This document shows positions 55,925-64,000 of a DNA stretch of 64,000 nt, piece after piece. The stretch comes from Hydrogenophaga sp. Its GTDB lineage: Bacteria > Pseudomonadota > Gammaproteobacteria > Burkholderiales > Burkholderiaceae_C. Numbering within the stretch: the stretch's first letter is position 1; each line of letters starts with the position of its first letter. The position numbers and the translations under genes were made by a program. Under the pieces are notes generated by a model. That model did not search any database, was not told where the DNA came from, and was given only the letters and a program-made list of their open reading frames with translations. Location: positions 28,955 to 92,954 of the forward strand of contig JAURYH010000040.1 in NCBI GenBank assembly GCA_030653975.1, given 5' to 3'.

Positions 55925-56995
55925 ATGCAACGGCGGTTTTTTTCTGCGGCACTGGTTTCGGTTTCCCTCGCGGCCCTGGGCGCTTCGCCCTCGGTCTGGG
56001 CACAGGCGGTGCCGCTGAGGGTGTTGACCCACGGCTCCTTCGATCTGCCCAAGGAGCTGCTGGCGCAGTTCGAGAAAGACGCGGGCGTGAAGCTGCAGAT
56101 CGTCAAGGCCGGTGACGCCGGCGAGATGGTCAACAAGCTCATCCTCACCAAGGCCCGGCCCATCGCCGACGTGGTCTACGGCATCGACAACACGCTGCTG
56201 CCGCGCGCCGTGGCCGCGAAGGTGCTCGACGCCTACACCGGCCCCGCCGCGCAGCGCGCTTCGGCCGCGGCCATGGCCGAGGGCGCCGACCAGACCGGTG
56301 TGGTCTCGGGCGTGGTGCCGGTGGACTACGGCTTCGTCAACCTCAACATCGACAAGGCCTGGTTCGCCAGCAAGGGCCTGGCGCTGCCGACCTCGCTCGA
56401 CGATCTGGCCCAGCCCGCCTACGCCAAATTGCTCGTGGTGCAGAACCCGGCCACCTCCAGCCCCGGCCAGGCCTTCGTGTTCGCCACCATCGCCGGCCTG
56501 GGCGAAGAGGCCGCGTTCCAGTGGTGGGCCAGGATGCGCGCCAACGGCGTGAAGGTGGTCAAGGGCTGGACCGAGGCCTACTACACCGAGTTCACGCGCA
56601 ACGGCGGCACGCGGCCCATCGTCGTCAGCTACGCCAGCAGCCCGGCGGCCGAGGTGTTCTACGCCAAGGAAAAGCTGAGCGTTTCACCCACCGCCAACCT
56701 GTTCCTCAAGGGCGGCGTGTTCCGCCAGGTCGAGGGCGTGGCGCTGGTCAAGGGTGGCCACCCGGCGGCAAGAGAAGCAGCGGGAAAGTTCATCGAGTTC
56801 CTGCGCTCGGCCCCGGCCCAGCAGGCGCTGCAGACCACGATGTGGATGTTCCCTGCCGAAGTCGGGGCCGCGCACGTGGAGGTGATGAAGCAACACGCCA
56901 ACGAACCCACCGCGTTTGACAACCCTGCGAGCGCCGAAGCGAATCAGAAGGCCAAGGCCTGGTTGCAGCGCTGGACCAAGGTGGTGTTGAAGTGA
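55925..56995 (+). CDS. thiB: Thiamine ABC transporter, substrate-binding protein
   Basis: A 356-residue periplasmic binding protein with signal peptide (residues 1-26, ending SVWAQA). LRVLTHGSFDLPKELLAQFE and DVVYGIDNTLLPRA are characteristic of ThiB, as is VVPVDYGFVNLNIDK. It delivers thiamine or its phosphates to ThiPQ. The TPP riboswitch lies immediately upstream. Confidence 0.93.
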   Translation: MQRRFFSAALVSVSLAALGASPSVWAQAVPLRVLTHGSFDLPKELLAQFEKDAGVKLQIVKAGDAGEMVNKLILTKARPIADVVYGIDNTLLPRAVAAKVLDAYTGPAAQRASAAAMAEGADQTGVVSGVVPVDYGFVNLNIDKAWFASKGLALPTSLDDLAQPAYAKLLVVQNPATSSPGQAFVFATIAGLGEEAAFQWWARMRANGVKVVKGWTEAYYTEFTRNGGTRPIVVSYASSPAAEVFYAKEKLSVSPTANLFLKGGVFRQVEGVALVKGGHPAAREAAGKFIEFLRSAPAQQALQTTMWMFPAEVGAAHVEVMKQHANEPTAFDNPASAEANQKAKAWLQRWTKVVLK

Positions 56996-57046
56996 CCCCC
57001 CTGCGCCGCTGTGCGGCTTCCCCCCTGGAGGGGGGACGCACCTGGT

Positions 57047-57084
57047 GGCCCGGCAAAGCCGGTTCCACGGGTGCCCTGGTCAGG
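57047..57084 (-). repeat. Divergent REP-like element inside the thi operon, copy 4
   Basis: CGGCAAAGCCGG with a GGTGCCCTGG arm recalls copies 1-3. The preceding C/G-run module (56999-57036) is also present. It fills the 127-bp gap between thiB and thiP. Confidence 0.6.
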
Positions 57085-57122
57085 GCACGTGCTCCGGCCG
57101 AGTGCCTGGGTTCAGCGCATTC

Positions 57123-58769
57123 ATGCATGGATTGAGATCCCGCTGGCTGCTGCCCGCGTTGCCGCTGGTCTTTCTGGCGCTGCTGCTGGTGGCGCCGGTG
57201 GTGCGCCTGTTGGCCGAAGGGCTGGGCGCGGGTGAATGGTCCGGTGGTGAGCCGCTGCGCTGGCTCGATGTCTGGCAGGACGATTTCCTGCGCTGGCGCG
57301 TGTTGTGGTCCATGGCCCAGGCGGCCATCACTTGTGTGCTGGCCCTGGTGCTGGGCCTGCCGGTGGCCTGGGTGCTGGCGCGGCTGGAATTCCCCGGCCG
57401 CACGCTGGTGCTGCGCCTGCTGATGCTGCCTTTTGTGGTGCCCACGCTGGTGGCTGCGCTCGGCGTTCTGGCGCTCTGGGGGCCGCGCGGCCTGCTGGGT
57501 GCGCCATTGGCCGAAGCAGGCATCGAACTGGTCGACACGCCCTGGCTGCTGCTCTACGGCAACCTGTTTTTCAACCTCTGTGTGGTGGTGCGCGCCGGCG
57601 TGGACGCGCTGGAGCAGGTGAGCGCGCCGCGCGTGGCCGCTGCGCGCACGCTGGGCGCCACGCCCTGGCGCGCCTTCTGGCGCGTGGAGTGGCCGGCGAT
57701 CGCGCCCTGGCTGGCCTCGGCGCTGTGCCTGGTGTTCCTCTACTGTTTTTCCGGCTTCGGTCTCGCGCTGATCCTGGGCGGGCAGCGCTACGCCACGGTC
57801 GAGGTCGAGATCTACACCCTGGTCGCGCACGAGCTGGCGCTGGGCCAGGCCGGCGTGCTCGCGGTCTGGATGCTGCTGCTGACCGGCGCGGTGGCGCTGG
57901 CCTACGCCTGGCTGGAAAGGCGGCTCGCGGCACCGGGCCGCGTGTCGCCGGTGCTGCGCCAGCGTCCGCGCAGCGGTGCGCAGTGGGCGGCGGTGGGCGC
58001 CGCGCTGGTGGTGTTGTTTGTGGTGTGTGCTGCGCCGCTGCTGGCCATCGTGTGGCGCGCGGCGCAGGCGCTGCTGACCGGGCAGGGCGCGGCCGTGCTG
58101 TTCGACGGCGACACACGCGCGGCCCTGTGGAACACGCTGCGTTTCACCGCCATGGCGCTGAGCCTGGCCACGGCGCTCGGCCTCACCCACGCGCTGGCGG
58201 TGCGTGCGCTGGACGTGGCGAGCCTGCAGCGCCACGCCAGCGAAGCGCGCGGTGTGCTCGCGCTGGCCTGGCGCGCCGCGGCCTTCCTGCCCTTCGTGGT
58301 CTCGCCGGTCACGGTGGCTTTCGGCCTGCTGCTGCTTTACCCGGACTGGACCGCGAGCCTGGCCCTGCTGGTGGCGGCCTACGCGCTGCTGGCCTATCCC
58401 TTCGTGGCCAAGTCGCTCACCGCCGCGCTCGACAGCCTGCCCGCCAGCTACGCGCAGGCCGCGGCCACGCTGGGCGCCCGGCCGTGGCGCGTGTTGTGGC
58501 GTGTCACGCTGCCGCTGGTGGCGCCCGCGCTGCGCCGCGGCATGGCCTTCGCCGCCGCCACCGCGCTGGGCGAGTTCGCCGTCACGCTGTTTCTCTCGCG
58601 GCCCGAATGGACCACGCTCACGACGCTGATCTACCAGCACCTGGGCCGCCCCGGCGCCGCCAACCTCGACGCCGCGCTGGTGCTGGCCAGTGTGCTGATG
58701 GGGCTGGCGCTGCTGGCGTTCACGCTGATCGAAGGCCCTGCGCAGAAGGACAATGCCCCCCATGCTTGA
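57123..58769 (+). CDS. thiP: Thiamine ABC transporter, permease
   Basis: A 548-residue permease with two binding-protein-dependent transport domains in tandem, about 12 helices. Coupling EAA motifs are ARTLGATPWRAFWRVEWPAI (about 178-197) and AATLGARPWRVLWRVTLPLV (about 445-464). The length and fused-domain layout are those of ThiP. ATG 57123 is chosen. thiQ starts 17 bases before its stop. Confidence 0.92.
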   Translation: MHGLRSRWLLPALPLVFLALLLVAPVVRLLAEGLGAGEWSGGEPLRWLDVWQDDFLRWRVLWSMAQAAITCVLALVLGLPVAWVLARLEFPGRTLVLRLLMLPFVVPTLVAALGVLALWGPRGLLGAPLAEAGIELVDTPWLLLYGNLFFNLCVVVRAGVDALEQVSAPRVAAARTLGATPWRAFWRVEWPAIAPWLASALCLVFLYCFSGFGLALILGGQRYATVEVEIYTLVAHELALGQAGVLAVWMLLLTGAVALAYAWLERRLAAPGRVSPVLRQRPRSGAQWAAVGAALVVLFVVCAAPLLAIVWRAAQALLTGQGAAVLFDGDTRAALWNTLRFTAMALSLATALGLTHALAVRALDVASLQRHASEARGVLALAWRAAAFLPFVVSPVTVAFGLLLLYPDWTASLALLVAAYALLAYPFVAKSLTAALDSLPASYAQAAATLGARPWRVLWRVTLPLVAPALRRGMAFAAATALGEFAVTLFLSRPEWTTLTTLIYQHLGRPGAANLDAALVLASVLMGLALLAFTLIEGPAQKDNAPHA

Positions 58770-59406
58770 ACTGCGCGACATCCACAAACAATGGGACCAC
58801 CGCCCGCTGCTCGACGGCGTGAGCCTGAGCGTGGCCGCGGGCGAAACCGTGGCCCTGCTCGGTGCCTCGGGCAGCGGCAAGAGCACGCTGCTGAAGATCG
58901 TCGCCGGGCTGGAAGTGCCCGAGGCGGGCAGCGTGTGGTTCGACGGCGTGGACATCACGGCCCTGCCGCCCGAGCAGCGCGGTTTCGCGCTGATGTTCCA
59001 GGACTTCGCGCTGTTCCCGCACCTCAACCTGCAGGACAACGTGGCCTTCGGTCTGGTGGAGCAGGGCGTGCGCCGCAGCGAGGCGCGGGAGCGGGCGCGC
59101 ATCGTGCTCGCGCGCTTCGGCCTCGCCGGTCAGGCACTGGGCAAAGTCTGGACGCTCTCGGGCGGTGAACAGCAGCGCGTGGCGCTGGCGCGGGCGCTGA
59201 TCACGCAACCGCGCGCCCTGTTGCTCGACGAGCCTTTCAGCGCACTCGATGCCACCCTGCGCGAGCAGCTGCGCACCGAGTTCCGCGAACGCATCACCGA
59301 GGCCGGCATGACCGCCATCCTCGTCACCCACGACGAACAGGAAGCCCGCGCCATGGCGCAGCGCGCCTGGGGCTTGCAGGGCGGGAAGCTGGTGTCGCTC
59401 TGGTGA
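58753..59406 (+). CDS. thiQ: Thiamine ABC transporter, ATPase
   Basis: A 217-residue ATPase with Walker [10 protein letters not shown] (around 36), signature [15 protein letters not shown] (around 135), Walker B LLLDEPFSALD (around 156) and the H-loop VTHDEQEA. MPPMLELRDIHKQW is a plausible start, overlapping thiP. It powers ThiP import under TPP-riboswitch control. Confidence 0.93.
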   Translation: MPPMLELRDIHKQWDHRPLLDGVSLSVAAGETVALLGASGSGKSTLLKIVAGLEVPEAGSVWFDGVDITALPPEQRGFALMFQDFALFPHLNLQDNVAFGLVEQGVRRSEARERARIVLARFGLAGQALGKVWTLSGGEQQRVALARALITQPRALLLDEPFSALDATLREQLRTEFRERITEAGMTAILVTHDEQEARAMAQRAWGLQGGKLVSLW

Positions 59407-59407
59407 A

Positions 59408-59456
59408 TGGCATGGCTCCCTCGCCCGCACGCGGGAGAGGGTTGGGGTGAGGGCGG
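59408..59456. repeat. GC-rich hairpin repeat with GGGTTGGGGTGAGGG tail
   Basis: CCCTCGCCCGC / GCGGGAGAGGG followed by TTGGGGTGAGGG. This is a common intergenic repeat style in betaproteobacteria. It may also terminate the thi operon. Confidence 0.55.
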
Positions 59457-59531
59457 TCCCCGCGCCGCTGGCACAATGATCCAGCACCCGCCGTGAGGTG
59501 CCTTCACGGTTTCCATCCAACGGGAGTTCAC

Positions 59532-59879
59532 ATGGGCTGGTTTTCGAAATCCACCGAAGGCTTTTTTCTCAGCACCACCACGCCGCCCGGCATCGAGCTG
59601 AAGCAGTACCTCGGCGTGGTCAACGGCGAAGCCATCATCGGCGCCAACATCTTCCGCGACATGTTCTCTTCGGTGCGTGACGTGGTCGGCGGGCGCGCCG
59701 GCGGCTACGAGCGCGCGCTGGCCGGTGCGCGCGACGCGGCGATGGACGAACTGATCGAGGCGGCGAAAGAGTTGGGCGCCAACGGCGTGATCGGCATCGA
59801 TTTCGACTACGAAGTCCTGGGCGAAACCAACGGCATGATGATGGTCGCCGTCAGCGGCACGGCGGTGAAACTGGGCTGA
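59532..59879 (+). CDS. YbjQ family (UPF0145) protein
   Basis: A 115-residue cytosolic protein of the YbjQ heavy-metal-binding-domain family: LGVVNGEAIIGANIFRDMF, AMDELIEAAKELGANGVIGI, then FDYEVLGETNGMMMVAVSGTAV. YbjQ proteins form pentamers of unknown role. ATG 59532 has GGGAG upstream. Confidence 0.9.
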   Translation: MGWFSKSTEGFFLSTTTPPGIELKQYLGVVNGEAIIGANIFRDMFSSVRDVVGGRAGGYERALAGARDAAMDELIEAAKELGANGVIGIDFDYEVLGETNGMMMVAVSGTAVKLG

Positions 59880-59889
59880 AGCCCGGTGC

Positions 59890-60342
59890 ATGCACATGGA
59901 CGCCTACATCCTCATCGGCAACGCCAACACCCGCAAGACCTCGGTGGTGCGCAGCCTCACGGGTTGCTTCAACCGCAGCGTGCGCGACATCCAGCTGCAA
60001 AGCAGCCGGCGCCCGCAGCGTTTCTACGCCCGCGTGGGCACCCTGCAGATCACCCGCACCTCGATCGAAGACTTCATCCAGGAGGTGAACCGTTCGCGCT
60101 GCGAGGCGGTGGTGTTCTGCCTGTCGCCCACGGCGCACAGGACCGACCTGGAGGAATTTCCCGACGCCCAGACCTATGTGGCAGCCCTGCGCGAGCGCGG
60201 CTGGCGCATCAAGGGCGTGGCCGTGCTCGGGCAGGACGGCGGCGGCGTGCGCGCACCCAACCTGCGGCAGTACACGCAGGCGCCCACCGCGCCGGTGAAC
60301 GTGACGGCGCGCGACGTGCGGGCGCAGTTCGGGTGGCTGTGA
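59890..60342 (+). CDS. Hypothetical protein with P-loop-like N-terminus
   Basis: A 150-residue protein. YILIGNANTRKTSVVRSLTG looks like a phosphate-binding loop (strand, GxxxxRKTS, helix) with arginine where GK is expected. No Walker B or guanine-specificity motif is clear. The remainder predicts an alternating alpha/beta fold. It starts 10 bp after YbjQ and may be co-transcribed. Unrecognised family. Confidence 0.7.
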   Translation: MHMDAYILIGNANTRKTSVVRSLTGCFNRSVRDIQLQSSRRPQRFYARVGTLQITRTSIEDFIQEVNRSRCEAVVFCLSPTAHRTDLEEFPDAQTYVAALRERGWRIKGVAVLGQDGGGVRAPNLRQYTQAPTAPVNVTARDVRAQFGWL

Positions 60343-60376
60343 CGGGGCGCTGACCCCCGGCACCGGCCGCTTCTGA

Positions 60377-61573
60377 TCAACCCCCGCGCAGCGCCTGCAG
60401 CAGCTTCAGACCGCCGCGGCCGTTCACCTCGTGCCCCAGCCGCGCCTGCTCGGCGCGGATCGCCACGCGGCTCTTCTCGCCCAGCATGCCGTCGACCTCG
60501 CCGATCTCGTGGCCGCGCAGGATCAGCAGGCCTTGCAGTTCGCGGCGCTCGGCGCGCGAGATGCCCGGGTCGTCGGTGGGCCAGGGGGTGGTGAAGGGGC
60601 CGGCGCCGCGCAGGCGGTCGCTCAGGTGGGCGATCGCCAGGCCGTAGCTTTCGGCGGCGTTGTAGCTGTAGATCGCGTCGAAGTTCCTGAACACGAGGAA
60701 GGCCGGGCCGGCCGCACCGGCGGGTGTCATCAGGCCGGCGCTGCCCGGGCCGCCCGGCAGCGGGGAGCCGTCCACCCGGCGCACACCGCGCGCGCTCCAC
60801 TCGCTGATGGGCCGCTTGCTGCGGCGGCCTTCCTGCGTGGTGTTGAAGCCGCCCGGCAGCTTCACCTCGAAGCCCCAGGGCTGGCCGGTCTGCCAGCCGG
60901 CCTTGGCCAGGAAGTTCGCGGTGGAGGCCAGCGCGTCGGCGGTGCTGTCCATCAGGTCGCGGCGGCCGTCGCCGTCGAAATCGACAGCCAGGCGCTCAAA
61001 GGTGGTCGGCATGAACTGGGTGTGGCCGAAGGCGCCGGCCCAGGAGCCGACCAGCCGCTCGGGGGCGATGTGGCCGCCCTGCAGGATGCGCAGCGTCGAA
61101 TAGAACTCACCGCGAAAAAACGCCTGGCGCCGGCCGAAGCACGACAGCGTGCCCAGCGCCTGCACCAGCGGGTATTTGCCGAAGTTCTGGCCGAAGTTGC
61201 TCTCCACGCCCCACACCGCCACCACCGTGGCCGGGTCCACGCCGTAGCGTTGCTGCACGCGCGCCAGCGTCTCGGCGTGCGTCGCCAGCATGGCTCGCCC
61301 TTCGGCCACGCGTTCCTCGTCGACCAGGCCGCTGAGGTAGTCCCAGATCGGCATGCGGAACTCGGGCTGGTAGTCCAGCTTTTCGATCACGCTCATGTCG
61401 GGCTGCAGACCCTGGGTGAAGCGGCGGTAGGTCGATTCGGAGACCCCGGCCGCACGGGCAGCGCCCTGCAGGTCGTCGAGGCAGCGGGTGAATTCGGGCG
61501 GCGCGGTCTGGGCGAACGCGGGCAGGGAGAAGGTCAATGTGGCCAGGGTGGCCAGTCGCAGGAGGTGTTTCAT
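60377..61573 (-). CDS. Lytic murein transglycosylase, MltB type, with peptidoglycan-binding domain
   Basis: A 398-residue periplasmic enzyme that cleaves peptidoglycan glycan strands to anhydro-muropeptides. Signal peptide 1-22 (ending PAFAQ). Catalytic glutamate in VAVWGVESNFGQNFG (around 128), GAFGHTQFMPTTFERLAVDFDGDG typical of MltB-family enzymes, and a C-terminal PG_binding_1 domain (about 335-398). ATG 61573 is chosen; it lies two bases beyond the upstream gene's stop, so the two overlap only in signals. Confidence 0.9.
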   Translation of the reverse strand: MKHLLRLATLATLTFSLPAFAQTAPPEFTRCLDDLQGAARAAGVSESTYRRFTQGLQPDMSVIEKLDYQPEFRMPIWDYLSGLVDEERVAEGRAMLATHAETLARVQQRYGVDPATVVAVWGVESNFGQNFGKYPLVQALGTLSCFGRRQAFFRGEFYSTLRILQGGHIAPERLVGSWAGAFGHTQFMPTTFERLAVDFDGDGRRDLMDSTADALASTANFLAKAGWQTGQPWGFEVKLPGGFNTTQEGRRSKRPISEWSARGVRRVDGSPLPGGPGSAGLMTPAGAAGPAFLVFRNFDAIYSYNAAESYGLAIAHLSDRLRGAGPFTTPWPTDDPGISRAERRELQGLLILRGHEIGEVDGMLGEKSRVAIRAEQARLGHEVNGRGGLKLLQALRGG

Positions 61574-61574
61574 G

Positions 61575-62939
61575 TCATGCCGCCCATGTGCTGCCATGTT
61601 CGGGAACCATGGCTGGCCAGCGCAGTTCGGTCTCGATGCGGTGGCGCAGCGCGTCGGAGGCACCCATGTCGCCGTGCGTCACGAACACGCGGCGTGGTGC
61701 GGCGGGCAGGGCGCGCAGCCAGTCCATGAGCTGGCTGGCGTCGGCGTGGGCCGAGGCCGACTGCATCTGCACCACCTCGGCGCGCACGGGCACGTCCTGG
61801 CCGTGGATGCGCAGCTTGGTCGCACCGTCCGACAAGCTGGCGCCGCGTGTGCCAGGCGCCTGGTACCCGGTCAGCACCACCATGTTGCGGTGGTGGCCGA
61901 GGTACTGCACCAGATGGTGCAGCACGCGCCCACCGGTGGCCATGCCGGCGGCGGCGAGCACGATCTTGGGGCCGTGTTGCATCGCAATGGCCTTGGACTC
62001 GTCGGCCGAGCGCGTCATCTTGGCCACGTGCTCCATGTCGCGGCATTGCGCGGCGTTCAGGCGGTGTTCACCCAGGTGGCGGTCGTAGAGGTCGGTGGTG
62101 TGGATGGCCATCGGGCTGTCCAGGTACACCGGCAGGCTGTGCGGCAGGACGCCGTTGGCCTTGAGCAGCACGATGGCGTGCAGGATCTCCTGCGCACGGC
62201 CCACCGCGAACACCGGCACCACGGCCGTGCCGCCCCGAGCGGCCACGCGCGCCAGCGCCGGGCCGAGCTCGGCGAGCACGTCTTCCTCCGGGTGCTCGCG
62301 ATCGCCGTAGGTGGACTCGACCACCACCACGTCCGCCGCGGGCGGCTGGTCGGGCGGGTTCATCAGCGAATCGTCGGGCCGGCCCAGGTCGCCCGAGAAC
62401 AGGATGCGCCTGCCACCCACTTCCAGCAGCAGGCTGGCCGCGCCAAGGATGTGGCCCGCGCTGGTGAAGCTGGCCTTCCAGCCGTGCAGCGGTTCAAAGA
62501 CCTGGTGCATGGGCACGGTGCGGATCAGCTTCAGGCAGTCCAGCGCGTCGCTCTCGGTGTAGAGCGGCAGCGCGGGCGTGTGTTTGCTGAAGCCCTTGCG
62601 GTTGGCGAAATTGGCGTCTTCTTCCTGGATGTGGCCGCTGTCGGGCAGCAGGATCTGCGCGAGGTCGCGCGTGGCGGGCGTGGCCCAGACCTTGCCGCGA
62701 AAACCTTCCTTGGCCAGCAGCGGCAGGTAGCCGCTGTGGTCCAGGTGCGCGTGCGTCAGGATCACGGCGCCGATGTGGTTCGGCATCACCGGCAGCGGGT
62801 CGCGGTTGCGCAGGCGCAGCTGCTTGTAGCCCTGGAACAGGCCGCAGTCCACCAGCAGGCTCTGACCGTTGAATTCGACCAGGTATTTGGAGCCGGTGAC
62901 GGTGCCGGCCGCGCCGAGGAATCGGATGTGTACATTCAT
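61575..62939 (-). CDS. Metallo-beta-lactamase fold beta-CASP RNase-like protein
   Basis: A 454-residue protein: MBL domain with LTHAHLDHSGYLPLL (HxHxDH around 64), HILGAASLLLEVG, SGDLGRPD, then the beta-CASP insert (VVVESTYGDREH, AVGRAQEILHAIVLL) and the RMMBL region (HADASQLMDWL, VFVTHGD). This is the architecture of YsaA/YhfI-like and CPSF73-like ribonucleases found across bacteria. It probably processes RNA. ATG 62939 is chosen. The lytic transglycosylase gene starts two bases after its stop. Confidence 0.9.
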   Translation of the reverse strand: MNVHIRFLGAAGTVTGSKYLVEFNGQSLLVDCGLFQGYKQLRLRNRDPLPVMPNHIGAVILTHAHLDHSGYLPLLAKEGFRGKVWATPATRDLAQILLPDSGHIQEEDANFANRKGFSKHTPALPLYTESDALDCLKLIRTVPMHQVFEPLHGWKASFTSAGHILGAASLLLEVGGRRILFSGDLGRPDDSLMNPPDQPPAADVVVVESTYGDREHPEEDVLAELGPALARVAARGGTAVVPVFAVGRAQEILHAIVLLKANGVLPHSLPVYLDSPMAIHTTDLYDRHLGEHRLNAAQCRDMEHVAKMTRSADESKAIAMQHGPKIVLAAAGMATGGRVLHHLVQYLGHHRNMVVLTGYQAPGTRGASLSDGATKLRIHGQDVPVRAEVVQMQSASAHADASQLMDWLRALPAAPRRVFVTHGDMGASDALRHRIETELRWPAMVPEHGSTWAA

Positions 62940-63098
62940 GCAAACCATCTTAACCCCCGGGTGCCCGGATGCCCTGCGTGCACAGGGCGCCAGACAGGGT
63001 TTTGGCATTCCGGGCCGCACAGCCCAGAATGCGGGAACACGCGGCCCGATTCCGCTGAATCGCTGCACCTGAAAACGCCACGCACAGGAGCCCGAGCC

Positions 63099-63794
63099 AT
63101 GCCCATTCAGGCGGTTGTTTTTGATGCCTACGGCACCCTGTTCGATGTCTATTCGATCGGTGCGCTGGCCGAGCGCCTGTACCCGGGCCAGGGTGCGGCG
63201 ATCTCGACCCTGTGGCGCGACAAGCAGATCGACTACACGCGCCTGATTTCGCTCTCGGACCCCGATGGCGAAAACGGCAGCCGCCACTACCGGCCGTTCT
63301 GGGACATCACCCGCCAGGCCCTGCGCTATGCGCTGCAGCGCCTGGGCCTGGCCGACGAACACGAAGAAGCGCTGATGGCGCAGTACGCGCAACTCAGCGC
63401 TTTCCCGGAAAACCACGCCGTGCTGCAGACCCTGCGCGATCGCGGCATGACCACCGCGATCCTCTCCAACGGCAACCCCGAGATGCTGGCCGCGGCCGTG
63501 CAGAGCGCGGGCATGGCCGATCTGCTGGACCATGTGATCTCGGTCGATGGCGTGCGCCAGTTCAAGACCATGCCGGTGGCCTATGGCGAAGTGGCCCGCC
63601 ACATCGCGGCCGAGAAGACGGACGTGCTGTTCGTCTCCAGCAACGGGTGGGATGTGCTGGGTGCCACCTGGTTCGGCTTCACCACCCTGTGGATCAACCG
63701 CCAGGGCCTGCCCTTCGAGACCATCGGCCGGCGGCCCGACCACACCGGCTCCGACCTGACGGCGGTGCTGGAGGTGCTGGGTCCGGTTGCGTGA
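63099..63794 (+). CDS. Haloacid dehalogenase type II (HAD superfamily)
   Basis: A 231-residue HAD hydrolase. Motif I VFDAYGTLFDVYS (nucleophile Asp8), motif II ILSNGNPEML (around 121), conserved lysine in VRQFKTMPVAYGEV (around 151) and motif III FVSSNGWDVLGATWFG (around 175) agree with L-2-haloacid dehalogenases. Actual dehalogenation activity is plausible but not assured. AGGAGCCCGAGCC precedes the ATG. Confidence 0.9.
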   Translation: MPIQAVVFDAYGTLFDVYSIGALAERLYPGQGAAISTLWRDKQIDYTRLISLSDPDGENGSRHYRPFWDITRQALRYALQRLGLADEHEEALMAQYAQLSAFPENHAVLQTLRDRGMTTAILSNGNPEMLAAAVQSAGMADLLDHVISVDGVRQFKTMPVAYGEVARHIAAEKTDVLFVSSNGWDVLGATWFGFTTLWINRQGLPFETIGRRPDHTGSDLTAVLEVLGPVA

Positions 63795-63858
63795 GGGGTT
63801 GACCCCGAGGTATCGGCTTTCGATGGCTCCGCAGCGTCACACCGCTGCACGAAGAGGT

Positions 63859-63903
63859 CCAGCCCAGGGCACCGCCGGGCCGGCTTTGCCGGACGGCCAG
63901 TGC
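63859..63903 (+). repeat. REP-like element, copy 3
   Basis: Nearly the same as 35566-35612, in the gap after the dehalogenase. The flanking C/G-run module is cut short here. The remaining 97 bases to the window end show no gene. Confidence 0.75.
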
Positions 63904-64000
63904 CGCCCCCTTGAGCAACTGTGTTGAAAGTCAAGTGGATTGAGCGGAAATCTCATGCTTGAGAGTGCTCCATGAAGCCTGATCTCTGAGCATGGCGTTG

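Noticed and set aside
56790..59102. A 770-codon minus-strand frame opposite thiP and thiQ
   Set aside because: Low-complexity arginine/glutamine-rich composition; the plus strand has clear ABC transporter motifs.

Overview
The window is GC-rich chromosomal DNA from a betaproteobacterium, most likely a Comamonadaceae member close to Hydrogenophaga, Acidovorax or Polaromonas. That placement is inference from the nuoMN-DUF2818-NUDIX-DUF1178 order, the codon bias and the protein styles. No rRNA, tRNA, CRISPR array, insertion sequence or prophage was seen. It opens inside nuoM.

Layout. 1-4137: end of the complex I operon. 4175-7462: glutamate dehydrogenase and a type I ABC exporter (minus). 7540-22295: an island that looks built for low oxygen or dormancy. 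It has CBS proteins, a host-attachment-type protein, a Crp/Fnr regulator without FNR iron-sulfur cysteines, two phosphoribosyltransferases, a soluble PAS-PAS histidine kinase with a NarL-type regulator, an alpha/beta hydrolase behind a groEL remnant, DUF2934, Hsp20, an FtsH paralogue, and an E1alpha/E1beta/lipoyl-domain/lipoate-ligase operon. 22441-30399: extracytoplasmic MsrB and MsrA, a DUF898/M48 protease pair, and an ABC transporter with an adaptor. 30783-49601: envelope and general stress genes (BON, glycine-zipper, DUF883, YqjE-like, hybrid kinase, a 2861-residue cyclic glucan synthase, hemerythrin, OmpA, CsbD) with two Crp-type regulators. 49729-54811: AttH-like lipocalin, FtsX-type permease, transglutaminase. 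54896-63794: a methyltransferase, a TPP riboswitch with thiBPQ, YbjQ, a lytic transglycosylase, a beta-CASP metallo-beta-lactamase and a HAD dehalogenase.

Two apparently uncatalogued regulatory networks can be read from the DNA. (1) Eight FNR-like 14-mers (best form TTGAG-N4-CTCAA) lie between 8515 and 19154, mostly 78-104 bp upstream of start codons of the island genes. One lies in front of no gene; instead it precedes a highly structured stretch of about 190 nt ending in a strong Rho-independent terminator, a candidate small RNA. A near-duplicate 85-bp element sits upstream of both the Crp/Fnr gene and the kinase gene. Together with a FixL-like PAS domain this suggests a FixLJ-FixK-like or DosSTR-like oxygen cascade. 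(2) Eight copies of an 18-bp dyad (best form CTGTTCGTCAGCGCACAG) lie upstream of the stress genes between 30.6 and 49.7 kb, including both Crp-type regulator genes.

Starts were chosen from Shine-Dalgarno sequences and coupling. Functions rest on motif and family recognition by eye. No database search was run.
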